In this document: piece by piece, positions 7,374-13,625 of the stretch | Layout: every line of letters starts with the position of its first letter | Numbering within the stretch: the stretch's first letter is position 1 | NCBI GenBank assembly: GCA_900546145.1 | Contig: URBN01000041.1 | Coordinates: 1-15,179 of the forward strand | Direction of reading: 5' to 3' | DNA: 15,179 nucleotides | Source of the DNA: an uncultured Desulfovibrio sp. | GTDB lineage: Bacteria > Desulfobacterota > Desulfovibrionia > Desulfovibrionales > Desulfovibrionaceae | Notes under the pieces: model-generated | The model's input: only the letters and a program-made list of their open reading frames with translations | Told to the model about the DNA's origin: nothing | Databases searched by the model: none | Position numbers and translations under genes: made by a program

Positions 7374-7407
7374 ATATCTAAATAATGTACATTAGATATC
7401 CCGTCAA
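7374..7407 (-). promoter_or_regulatory. Candidate promoter with inverted repeat before the exonuclease-like gene
   Basis: On the minus strand TTGACG (7407-7402) is a good -35 box; 17 bases on lies TATTTA (7384-7379), a poor -10. Between and over them sits the inverted repeat ATATCTAA (7374-7381) / TTAGATAT (7392-7399), with a second palindrome, AATGTACATT (7384-7393), inside. The local AT-rich island in GC-rich DNA supports a promoter, and a repeat over the spacer would suit a repressor site. Confidence 0.35.
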
Positions 7408-7998
7408 GAATCCGGCCAGTTTTTCGGCAGGCAGCCCGGAAACGCGCCCGGAAAGGAAGATGGGGAAAACGGGAGAGCCGGACAGCCCCCTCCCCGCCAT
7501 GCGTGCGGTCCGGGACACGGCAGGTTCCTGATGCATTCCTGCAGAGGCAGGCGGCTGTGTTTTCCCATCCGGCCCGGCTGAAAAGCTGCCTGGCTGACCA
7601 TGATGCCGCCTGCTCCGGCACCCGCTTCTTCCCGGTGTTCCCACGGAAATCCCGCCGTCGGAGGGGCGGCTTCATCTCTCCGTCCTGTACCATGCCCCAG
7701 GCTGCCCCCGATGCCCCAGGGTACCGCGGGATGCGTGCCTCCCTCTCCGGAATGAGGCCGCCTGGGGAAGAGCGCATTCTTCCCCCCCGCGTATCTGCCG
7801 CGCTTCCCTGCGGAAAATTCCGGACAGTCACCGGACTCTGACCGGCTCCACAGTTCCATTCGTTTCCGCAGGCCGGATGCCGGTTCTGCCCGCCCCTCCG
7901 GATATCCCGGATCACGGCGTCCCTATGGCGTCCGCTGCGTATTCCGCACTGTCAGGGCAGCCGCTTTCGCCCATCAGGGCGTTTCCCTTCCGGCGCAC
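7408..7998. other. Gene-free stretch
   Basis: About 590 bases between the exonuclease-like promoter and the terminator of the NrdD-tail gene. Open frames on both strands overlap each other and lack ribosome sites or recognisable domains; their translations are Arg/Gly/Pro/Ser-rich, as is usual for non-coding GC-rich DNA. I see no RNA gene or repeat. Confidence 0.5.
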
Positions 7999-8033
7999 AA
8001 AAAAGCCTCCTTCCCGGGTACGGGAAAGAGGCT
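7999..8033 (-). terminator. Rho-independent terminator of the NrdD-tail gene
   Basis: On the minus strand a 13-pair stem (8033-8021 with 8016-8004, one G-T pair, four-base loop) is followed by six T. It lies 25 bases beyond the stop of the 56-residue NrdD-tail protein, so that gene seems to be a complete transcription unit ending here. Confidence 0.85.
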
Positions 8034-8058
8034 CTGCTGATCTTTTGTAGACGAATGG

Positions 8059-8229
8059 CTACATATGCTTCACGCGATCCGCTTCCTCGGCGCGCTTCGC
8101 ATCGTTGAAACGATCCAGAGTGCCGACAAGGTAACCCGTAATACGGCGGATGCGCTCGAACTTCACGCCTTCGCCAACCATCCTGGGCGCGCACTTTTCA
8201 GCGGCCTTCAGACTGGATTTCATAAGCAT
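8059..8229 (-). CDS. Stand-alone NrdD C-terminal (glycyl-radical tail) mini-protein
   Basis: A 56-residue protein containing FERIRRITGYLVGTLDRF and ending AEEADRVKHM. This resembles the extreme C-terminus of class III (anaerobic) ribonucleoside-triphosphate reductase NrdD, where an R-x-x-GYLG-type segment carries the glycyl radical and RVKHM follows (as recalled for the E. coli protein). The large catalytic barrel is absent, and so are the CxxC pairs that bind zinc in full NrdD; only one Cys is present. GAGGAGG seven bases before the ATG at 8229 and a strong terminator after the stop show a gene meant to be small, not a fragment. An in-frame upstream extension to 8313 is open but ignores this ribosome site. 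By analogy with the spare glycyl-radical protein GrcA it might repair or complement NrdD, or be one part of a split NrdD. That is inference. Confidence 0.6.
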   Translation of the reverse strand: MLMKSSLKAAEKCAPRMVGEGVKFERIRRITGYLVGTLDRFNDAKRAEEADRVKHM

Positions 8230-8788
8230 GGGAACTGCCTCCTCATAAATTGTTGCGGCTGTCATGCAGAGGGAGGGCCTCTGAGCCAGCCGGAAAAAAC
8301 TCACAGGGCGCATCCTATCAGGCAGTGCCCCAAAGTCAAAGAGGGGCCTTCCGGCTCCTCTCTTGTGAAAAAAATTTTATTGAACAAAAACACGGGGCGC
8401 CGTTTCTGCCCGGAAGGAGCGTTTTTCTCTCCGGGCCGCCTCCGGCAGGCTTCCGGCGGGATTCCCAAAAAAATTTTTATTTTTTTGAGGCCCGCCCAGG
8501 AAAAATCCCGCCTGATTGAGGTATGCGCGGCACCGGGGGCTGACCGGTGCCGCGCTCCCCTCTTCAACGCAGGAGTGAGGAGGCTCCCCTGCGGAAGTGT
8601 GAAAATATGCGTCCGGTGCCCGCATGCGCGGGAAACAGAAAGCCCGGAAACGTCCTGCCGGGCGCACCCGTCTTCTGACCGAACTTGTGCCGGAATTACG
8701 TCCAGAGAAAGTTCCTGTCAAGGTTTGGCGCGTAAAATCAGCGGAGAACAGACCAGAAAAATTCCGGCCGCCGTTCCGCACCCTGAAT
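8230..8788. other. Gene-free stretch with A/T runs and a strong hairpin
   Basis: About 560 bases between the secreted-protein gene and the NrdD-tail gene, both on the minus strand. It contains A/T-rich islands (about 8367-8390 and 8466-8487), likely promoter or leader DNA for the NrdD-tail gene, and the 12-pair inverted repeat at 8525-8555. Open frames here have no ribosome site or family resemblance. Confidence 0.5.
8525..8555. repeat. Perfect 12-bp inverted repeat (hairpin)
   Basis: GCGCGGCACCGG (8525-8536) and its exact reverse complement (8544-8555) are separated by seven bases. No T-run follows on either strand, so it is not a standard terminator. It may be an end-protecting RNA structure downstream of the secreted-protein gene or part of a leader. 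Confidence 0.6.
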
Positions 8789-9202
8789 CTACTTCTTTTC
8801 AACGTCCCAGAGAGCCGCGCGCACGCCCCTGTTCACGTTCTTCCAGTGCTTCACGTAGTAATTCAGACGGCAGTCCGCTGTCGCGGGACGGGCCCCGGCA
8901 GCCAGCTTTTCCAGATCGGACTGGGAATTCACTTCGGGTTTCAGCCCCTCGTAATGCTTCCTGTACGCGGGAAGACAGGCTTCAATGGCTCTGTCGTTCA
9001 GCATGCGGAAAACCTTCTCGGCTCCCGCGGGGTCAGCCTTTTCGATAAGCGAGGCCACCTCATCGGAATCCGAAGTCTTTCCGGTGGCCAGCTTCTCTGC
9101 GGCCATGAAGTCTTCCATAAAAAACGCGGTCTGGCCCGTCCAGGCCTGTGCGGGGGCAGCCTGCAGGATAACCGCTGCGGCAAATATGGCCAACATCTTC
9201 AT
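8789..9202 (-). CDS. Small secreted/periplasmic protein of unknown function
   Basis: A 137-residue protein with a clear Sec signal peptide: MKM, a hydrophobic core, then AAPAQA before Trp21, giving a predicted cut after residue 20. The mature part of about 117 residues is largely helical and charged, with two cysteines (in EACLPAY and ADCRLNYY) that could form a disulfide in the periplasm. No family is recognised. AAGGAG eight bases before the ATG supports the start. Codon use fits the host half of the window. The next gene on the same strand, the NrdD tail, is about 560 bases away, so the gene is probably transcribed alone. Confidence 0.7.
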   Translation of the reverse strand: MKMLAIFAAAVILQAAPAQAWTGQTAFFMEDFMAAEKLATGKTSDSDEVASLIEKADPAGAEKVFRMLNDRAIEACLPAYRKHYEGLKPEVNSQSDLEKLAAGARPATADCRLNYYVKHWKNVNRGVRAALWDVEKK

Positions 9203-9461
9203 AGTCTTTCTCCTTGCGGTCCGGGCGGACCTTTTCCATAAAAATACCCTGTCCTCATGGAGCAGACAAGGCCGGAGCGCCGGCTTTTATTCCAAAGGCG
9301 TCATAATTCTGATGCATGTCACGGAGAAAGAAAATTTTTGCGGCTCCGGGGTACGGCCCATCCTGACAGCATAAAAAATGCCAGATATTCCGCCCGCCGG
9401 AGCTTTTTCATAGCGTTTTGCTTTATTTTCAATATATTATCTTTTTTCCCTTTATGAAAAC

Positions 9462-9510
9462 ACTGCATTTTATGTTATTTATTGATACATAATTGTTTCA
9501 CAAATGCAGT
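9462..9510. promoter_or_regulatory. Candidate operator: 9-bp inverted repeat with inner TTGT-ACAA element
   Basis: ACTGCATTT (9462-9470) and its exact reverse complement (9502-9510) flank 31 bases. Inside, next to the right arm, is TTGT-ttc-ACAA (9493-9503), similar to the half-site arrangement of FadR/GntR-type operators. It sits 37 bases before the candidate -35 box of the TRAP operon. GntR-type control is common for TRAP operons, but no such regulator gene is in the window. Confidence 0.35.
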
Positions 9511-9546
9511 TTTTCACGGAAAATCCATTGAATTTCCGCAAGTTGC

Positions 9547-9575
9547 TTGACCCAAAAAAGGCGCACGGATATATG
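9547..9575 (+). promoter_or_regulatory. Candidate sigma-70 promoter of the TRAP-asparaginase-LarA operon
   Basis: TTGACC (9547-9552), 17 bases, then TATATG (9570-9575): five of six and four of six consensus matches at ideal spacing, downstream of an AT-rich island. Transcription would begin near 9582. Confidence 0.5.
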
Positions 9576-9725
9576 TAAAAGAAACAGGACAAAAGGCGCG
9601 TCCCGGCCGCAGGGGCCGGAGAGTCCGCCCTTTTTCCCAGGAGGCAAAGCGAACCGCATGGCAGGCTGTTTCCGCCGCATACCCGGCCGGCGCCTGCCGG
9701 AACTGACCGAAACTGGAGGTTCAGG

Positions 9726-10724
9726 ATGAAAAAACTCTTTCTTCTCATGATGGCCGCGGTCTTTCTCGCCGCGGGCGCGGCTGCACCGACGGCTTCGTAC
9801 GCCGAAGCCACGTACAAGCTGAAATTCGGGCACACGGGCGCCCCCAATCATCATTACCAGACTATCGCGACCATGTTCGCCAAACGTGTGAACGAGCTCT
9901 CCGGCGGCGACATCGAAATCACGGTCTACCCCTCCGACCAGCTTGGCAAGCAGCTCGAAATCACTGAAGGCGTCATGGCCGGCAGCGTGGATATGTGCCA
10001 GACCTCTGATACCATTCTTTCCAACTGGATCCCGGACATGGGCATCCTCAATCTGCCCTTCATTTTCGGCAGCATGGATGACTTCCGCAAGGTCATGGAC
10101 GGCCCCATCGGCGAGAAGTTCTCGAAAATGGTCGAGCCCCATGGCGCCATCGTCATCGGCTGGTGGGAAAACGGCATGCGCCATCTGACCAACAACAAGC
10201 TTGAGGTCAAAACTCCCGCGGACATGAAGGGTCTCAAGATCCGCGTCCCCGAGGGCGAAGTGTTTGTTGACACCTTCAAGGCCCTCGGCTCGATTCCCAC
10301 GGTCATCGCCTTCGGCGAGCTCTATTCCGCGCTTCAGCTGAAGACCGTTGACGGCCAGGAGAACCCGGCCGCCCACATCGTGACCCAGAAGTTCTACGAA
10401 GTGCAGAAGTACGTGACCCGTACCGGACATATCCACATGTCCTCGCCCATTCTCATGAACAAAGCCCTCTTTGACAGCATGCCCGAGAAGGATCAGAAGG
10501 CCATTCTTCAGGCCGGCCGCGAGATGGGCCCCATCCATACGAAGATGGTCGCCGATCTCGAGAAGCAGCAGAGGGATGAAATCGGCGGCAAGTACGGGAT
10601 GAAGATCACCGACGTCGACAAGGCTCCCTTCCGCGAAGCCGTGAAGCCCGTCATCGACAAGTACAAGAAGAAGCTCAACGCCAAACTCATCGAAGAAGTT
10701 CAGGCCTGCGTCGCCGGCAAGTAA
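9726..10724 (+). CDS. dctP: TRAP transporter substrate-binding protein (DctP family)
   Basis: The periplasmic receptor of a sodium-driven TRAP carboxylate transporter, 332 residues, the usual length. A Sec signal peptide is clear (MKKLFLLMMAAVFLAAGAAA then SYA, cut near residue 26). The mature protein shows the family order: KLKFGHTGAPNHHYQ, then LEITEGVMAGSVDM, ILNLPFIF, GLKIRVPEG with Arg173 (the arginine that grips the substrate carboxylate), and the GSIPTVIAFGELYSALQ / VDGQENP signature. The ligand is probably a small organic acid; sequence alone does not say which. GGAGG seven bases before the ATG fits the start. It is first in an operon with both membrane subunits and two enzymes, and a hairpin after it probably favours production of this subunit over the membrane parts. 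Confidence 0.95.
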   Translation: MKKLFLLMMAAVFLAAGAAAPTASYAEATYKLKFGHTGAPNHHYQTIATMFAKRVNELSGGDIEITVYPSDQLGKQLEITEGVMAGSVDMCQTSDTILSNWIPDMGILNLPFIFGSMDDFRKVMDGPIGEKFSKMVEPHGAIVIGWWENGMRHLTNNKLEVKTPADMKGLKIRVPEGEVFVDTFKALGSIPTVIAFGELYSALQLKTVDGQENPAAHIVTQKFYEVQKYVTRTGHIHMSSPILMNKALFDSMPEKDQKAILQAGREMGPIHTKMVADLEKQQRDEIGGKYGMKITDVDKAPFREAVKPVIDKYKKKLNAKLIEEVQACVAGK

Positions 10725-10752
10725 CCCGGCCCGCTTCTGAATCTCTTTTCAC

Positions 10753-10794
10753 GGCGCAGGGGGGAACTTCTTTCTCCCCTGCGCCTGCGTTTTT
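10753..10794 (+). terminator. Intercistronic hairpin (attenuator or mRNA stabiliser) between dctP and dctQ
   Basis: GGCGCAGGGG (10753-10762) pairs exactly with 10776-10785, extended by two inner pairs (one G-T), with a nine-base loop. TGCG and then five T follow. It resembles a leaky terminator. In transporter operons such elements let the binding protein be made in excess of the membrane subunits. Genes continue in the same direction 54 bases later, so full termination is unlikely. Confidence 0.65.
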
Positions 10795-10847
10795 CACGCG
10801 GCACGTTCCGGGTATTCCTCTCCCCCCGCGCCGCAGGAGGTACTGGA

Positions 10848-11354
10848 TTGAAATTTCTCAACGGCCTTGACCGGTTCATCGGAGCCGTCTGCGGCGTCAC
10901 CATGGCCATCATGATGCTGCTCGTTCTCCAGCAGGTTCTGTTCCGCTACGTGCTCAAAATTCCCTCTCCCGCCACCCAGGAAATCGCCATCTACTGCATG
11001 GTCTACGTGGCCATGCTCGGAAGCGTCCTGGCCATACGCCACAAGACACACGTGGCTGTCAATTTCGTGGTTGACCGCCTTCCTCCGCGCTTCGCTTCCG
11101 CCGTGCGCATCATCTCCTACCTCATCGTCATTGCCTTCTTCGTCATTCTCTTCTGGCAGGGCTGCAAGCTGACCCAGCGCGCCACTTTCCAGCATTCCAC
11201 CACCACGGGCATCACGGTCGCCTACATCATGGTCTCCATCCCCATTTCGGCCGTGCTCTCCATCATCTTCACCCTGGAGCACCTCGTGCACGAAATCCAC
11301 GGCCTCAGCAGGGGCAGCACGGACAGCACGGAAAGGAGTGACGGCAATGACTAG
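10848..11354 (+). CDS. dctQ: TRAP transporter small permease subunit (DctQ family)
   Basis: A 168-residue inner-membrane protein with four predicted transmembrane helices (about 10-32, 45-65, 85-108 and 125-147). It has the family features: an LDRFIGAVCGVTMAIMMLLV first helix, the QQVLFRYVL segment, and AIRHKTHVAVNFVVDRLP between helices two and three. It forms the membrane complex with DctM and helps dock the binding protein. The start is a TTG at 10848, chosen because a perfect AGGAGGT lies seven bases before it and the family begins MKFLNGLDR here. The stop overlaps the dctM start by eight bases, implying coupled translation. The C-terminal tail after residue 155 is short and Ser/Asp-rich. 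Confidence 0.93.
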   Translation: MKFLNGLDRFIGAVCGVTMAIMMLLVLQQVLFRYVLKIPSPATQEIAIYCMVYVAMLGSVLAIRHKTHVAVNFVVDRLPPRFASAVRIISYLIVIAFFVILFWQGCKLTQRATFQHSTTTGITVAYIMVSIPISAVLSIIFTLEHLVHEIHGLSRGSTDSTERSDGND

Positions 11355-12609
11355 CTTCCTCTTCTGCGTCTTTTTCCTCTTCCTCATCATGGGCGTCCCC
11401 ATCGCCATTTCCCTGGGCGTCGCCTCCATCTGCACCCTGCTCGTGGGCACGCATATGCCCCTCCTCATCCTGCCGCAGAAAATCTACAACGGCGTCAACT
11501 CCTTCCCCTATATGGCCATTCCGCTCTTTCTCCTCGCCGGCAACATCATGGCAGAGGCGAAAATCTCCGAGCGCCTCGTGGCCCTGGCCCAGCTCTTCGT
11601 GGGGCGCTTCCCCGGCGGTCTCGCGCACGTGAGCACGGGCGCCTGCGCCTTCTTCGGCGCCATCTCCGGCTCGGCTCCCGCCACCACGGCCGCCATCGGC
11701 ACCATCATGATTCCCTCCATGGAAAAGCGCGGCTATAACAAGGCCTTTTCCGCGGCCGTGGTCGCCGCTTCCGGCGCCCTCGGCCTGATCATCCCCCCGA
11801 GCCTGACCATGGTCGTCTTCGGCGTCATGTCCGGCGCCTCCATCGGCACGCTCTTTCTCTGCGGCATCATCCCCGGCATCCTCATCAGCCTCGTGATTAT
11901 GCTCGTGAACTACGTCATCGCCAAAAAGAAGGGGCTCGTCTCTGAAAAGCCTATCCCGCTTTCGGAAGCCGGCCATATTCTCCGTGAAAGCATCCTGGCC
12001 CTGCTCATGCCTTTCATTATTCTGGGCGGCATCTACTCAGGCGTATTCACGGCCACCGAATCCGCAGCCGTGGCCTGCCTGTACGGGCTCATCATCGGTC
12101 TTTTCATCTACCGCACAATCAAATGGAAGGCCCTCTGCCGTATCTTCGTGCAGACTGCCGAAAACTCGGCCCTCATCCTCTTCCTCATGGGCACGGCCAA
12201 CTTCTTCGGCTTTCTCATCACCACCCAGCAGGTGCCGCAGCACCTCGCCCAGTTCATCATCGGCTTCACGGACAGCAAGGTGCTTGTCATGTTCCTCGTC
12301 CTGATCATGCTTCTCCTTCTGGGCACCTTCCTGGACAACGTGGCCGCCCTCGTGCTCTTCGTTCCCACCATGGTCGGCGTCGTGCAGGCCCTGCATATCG
12401 ACATGATTTTCTTCGGCGTCTTCACCATCATCGCCCTGGCCGTCGGCCAGTTTACCCCGCCTGTGGGCCTGAACCTCTTCATCTCCTCGAACATAGCCCA
12501 GGTAAGGTTCGAAAGCGTGGTCAAGGAAATCATTCCCTACCTTCTGGCCTACGTGGCCATGCTCGTGCTCTTCATTGCTTTCCCCGGCATGCTGACCATC
12601 TTCGAGTAG
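11347..12609 (+). CDS. dctM: TRAP transporter large permease subunit (DctM family)
   Basis: A 420-residue polytopic inner-membrane protein that moves substrate with sodium. Family marks include FLIMGVPIAISLGVAS at the N-terminus, NSFPYMAIPLFLLAGNIMAE, the long FFGAISGSAPATTAAIGTIM re-entrant segment, ASGALGLIIPPSLTMVVFGV, SGVFTATESAAVACLYG, and the C-terminal VGQFTPPVGLNLFIS. The second half repeats the first in inverted form, as in known TRAP transporters. I choose the ATG at 11347, which overlaps the dctQ stop by eight bases and has AAGGAG eight bases before it. A GTG three codons upstream overlaps that ribosome site and is less likely. Confidence 0.95.
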   Translation: MTSFLFCVFFLFLIMGVPIAISLGVASICTLLVGTHMPLLILPQKIYNGVNSFPYMAIPLFLLAGNIMAEAKISERLVALAQLFVGRFPGGLAHVSTGACAFFGAISGSAPATTAAIGTIMIPSMEKRGYNKAFSAAVVAASGALGLIIPPSLTMVVFGVMSGASIGTLFLCGIIPGILISLVIMLVNYVIAKKKGLVSEKPIPLSEAGHILRESILALLMPFIILGGIYSGVFTATESAAVACLYGLIIGLFIYRTIKWKALCRIFVQTAENSALILFLMGTANFFGFLITTQQVPQHLAQFIIGFTDSKVLVMFLVLIMLLLLGTFLDNVAALVLFVPTMVGVVQALHIDMIFFGVFTIIALAVGQFTPPVGLNLFISSNIAQVRFESVVKEIIPYLLAYVAMLVLFIAFPGMLTIFE

Positions 12610-12634
12610 CCGGCATCAGGCAAAGGAGTATCCC

Positions 12635-13615
12635 ATGAAAAAGGTCGTTGTTTTCTCCACAGGCGGCACCATAGCCATGAAAATGGTGCCCGGAAAAGGC
12701 GTTGTGCCGGCCTGCTCCGGCGCGGATCTCGTTGAGGCCGTGCCCGGGCTCGCCTCCGTGGCCGATATCGAAGTCCGCGAGTTTTCCAACATCCCGAGCT
12801 GTCAGATGACGCCCGCGCTCATGTTCAGTCTGGCAGGACAGATCCGGGAAACCCTGCGCAGGGACGACGTGGCCGGCTGTGTCGTCACCCACGGCACGGA
12901 CACAGTCGAGGAAACGGCTTATCTCCTCGACTGCGTCCTGCGTGAGGAAAAGCCCGTCGCGCTGACCTGCGCCCTGCGTTCGGCCAGCGGCGTCAGCCCC
13001 GACGGCCCGGCCAATATCCTCTGCGCCGTCCGTACCGCCTGCTCAGACAATGCCAGGGGACTCGGCGTCGTTGTGGTCATGAACGAACGTATTTTTGCCG
13101 CCTCTGACGTCATCAAGACGCACAGCGTTAATCCGGACGCCTTCCAGTCCCCATGGTGGGGGCCGCTCGGCTACGTCGACGGCGACGAGGTCATCATCCG
13201 CCGCCTGCCCGCGCCCCGCGCGCAGATAGCCCCAGAACGTCTCGGCGGGGAAGTCTTCCTGCTCAAAATGTACGCCGGCTGCAGCCCGCTCCTCGTGGAA
13301 ACCCTCGTGAAGTATGGTGCCGCCGGCATCGTCATAGAGGGCTTCGGACGCGGCAACATGCCTCCCCTGATTCAGAAAAGCTTGGCAGAAGCCGTCAAAG
13401 CGGGTATTCCTGTCGTCGTCTGCACGCGCAGTCAGGCGGGCCGCACCCTTGACGAATACGGATACGAAGGCGGAGGCCGGAAAAGCCGCGAGGCCGGATT
13501 CATCCTGACCGGAGAGCTCAGCGGCCCCAAAGCCAGACTGCGCCTCATGCTGGTCCTGGGCCTCACCCGGGACATGGACAGAATCCGCAGCTTTTTTGAA
13601 CCCTATGCCCGCTGA
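12635..13615 (+). CDS. Asparaginase-family amidohydrolase (cytoplasmic)
   Basis: A 326-residue member of the bacterial L-asparaginase family, which hydrolyses side-chain amides to acid and ammonia. The nucleophile threonine motif STGGTIA (Thr12), the THGTDTVEETA motif with Thr88 and Asp89, and Lys161 in ASDVIKTHS are all present. FGRGNMPPLI and VCTRSQAG mark the C-terminal domain. No signal peptide is seen, so it acts in the cytoplasm. The mobile tyrosine that follows the first threonine in E. coli AnsB has no obvious counterpart in KGVVPACSGADLVEAVPGL. Substrate preference may therefore differ from asparagine, by inference. AAGGAG lies before the ATG, and the gene sits 25 bases after dctM and 10 bases before the LarA homologue, so it probably acts on what the transporter imports. 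Confidence 0.88.
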   Translation: MKKVVVFSTGGTIAMKMVPGKGVVPACSGADLVEAVPGLASVADIEVREFSNIPSCQMTPALMFSLAGQIRETLRRDDVAGCVVTHGTDTVEETAYLLDCVLREEKPVALTCALRSASGVSPDGPANILCAVRTACSDNARGLGVVVVMNERIFAASDVIKTHSVNPDAFQSPWWGPLGYVDGDEVIIRRLPAPRAQIAPERLGGEVFLLKMYAGCSPLLVETLVKYGAAGIVIEGFGRGNMPPLIQKSLAEAVKAGIPVVVCTRSQAGRTLDEYGYEGGGRKSREAGFILTGELSGPKARLRLMLVLGLTRDMDRIRSFFEPYAR

Positions 13616-13625
13616 GGCCGCCATT

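Larger units (their letters stand above)
9203..9725. other. Intergenic control region between secreted-protein gene and TRAP operon
   Basis: About 520 bases between divergent genes. The centre (9415-9515) is an AT-rich island with an inverted repeat and a TTGT-3-ACAA element; a promoter reading toward the TRAP genes follows at 9547-9575. The leader from there to dctP (about 145 bases) is GC-rich and could fold, but I recognise no riboswitch. Confidence 0.5.

Noticed and set aside
7368..7384. Partial resemblance to an NrdR box (CACAATATCT)
   Set aside because: Only one half of the consensus is present, and the adjacent gene is not a ribonucleotide reductase gene.
7298..7915. Overlapping minus- and plus-strand frames in the 7.3-7.9 kb spacer
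   Set aside because: Several frames are open at once, a sign of stop-poor GC-rich DNA; none has a ribosome site or recognisable domain.
8341..8364. Hairpin AGAGG...CCTCT upstream of the NrdD-tail gene
   Set aside because: Its stem includes a G-T pair, and no clean T-run follows on either strand; it is too weak to annotate.
8065..9048. A 327-residue plus-strand frame
   Set aside because: It runs antisense through the NrdD-tail gene and the secreted-protein gene, both of which have good starts; its product is low-complexity Arg/Ser/Pro-rich and it has no ribosome site.
9268..9288. Hairpin followed by TTTT on the plus strand upstream of the TRAP operon
   Set aside because: An eight-pair stem with one G-T pair and a short T-run could be a weak terminator, but no plus-strand gene ends before it.
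9498..10538. A 346-residue open frame antisense to dctP, and similar long antisense frames at 10794-11468, 11305-11976, 13043-13624 and 13800-14825
   Set aside because: They lie opposite well-supported genes, are His/Asp/Glu/Gly-rich as expected from complementing GC-biased codons, and have no ribosome site or family resemblance.
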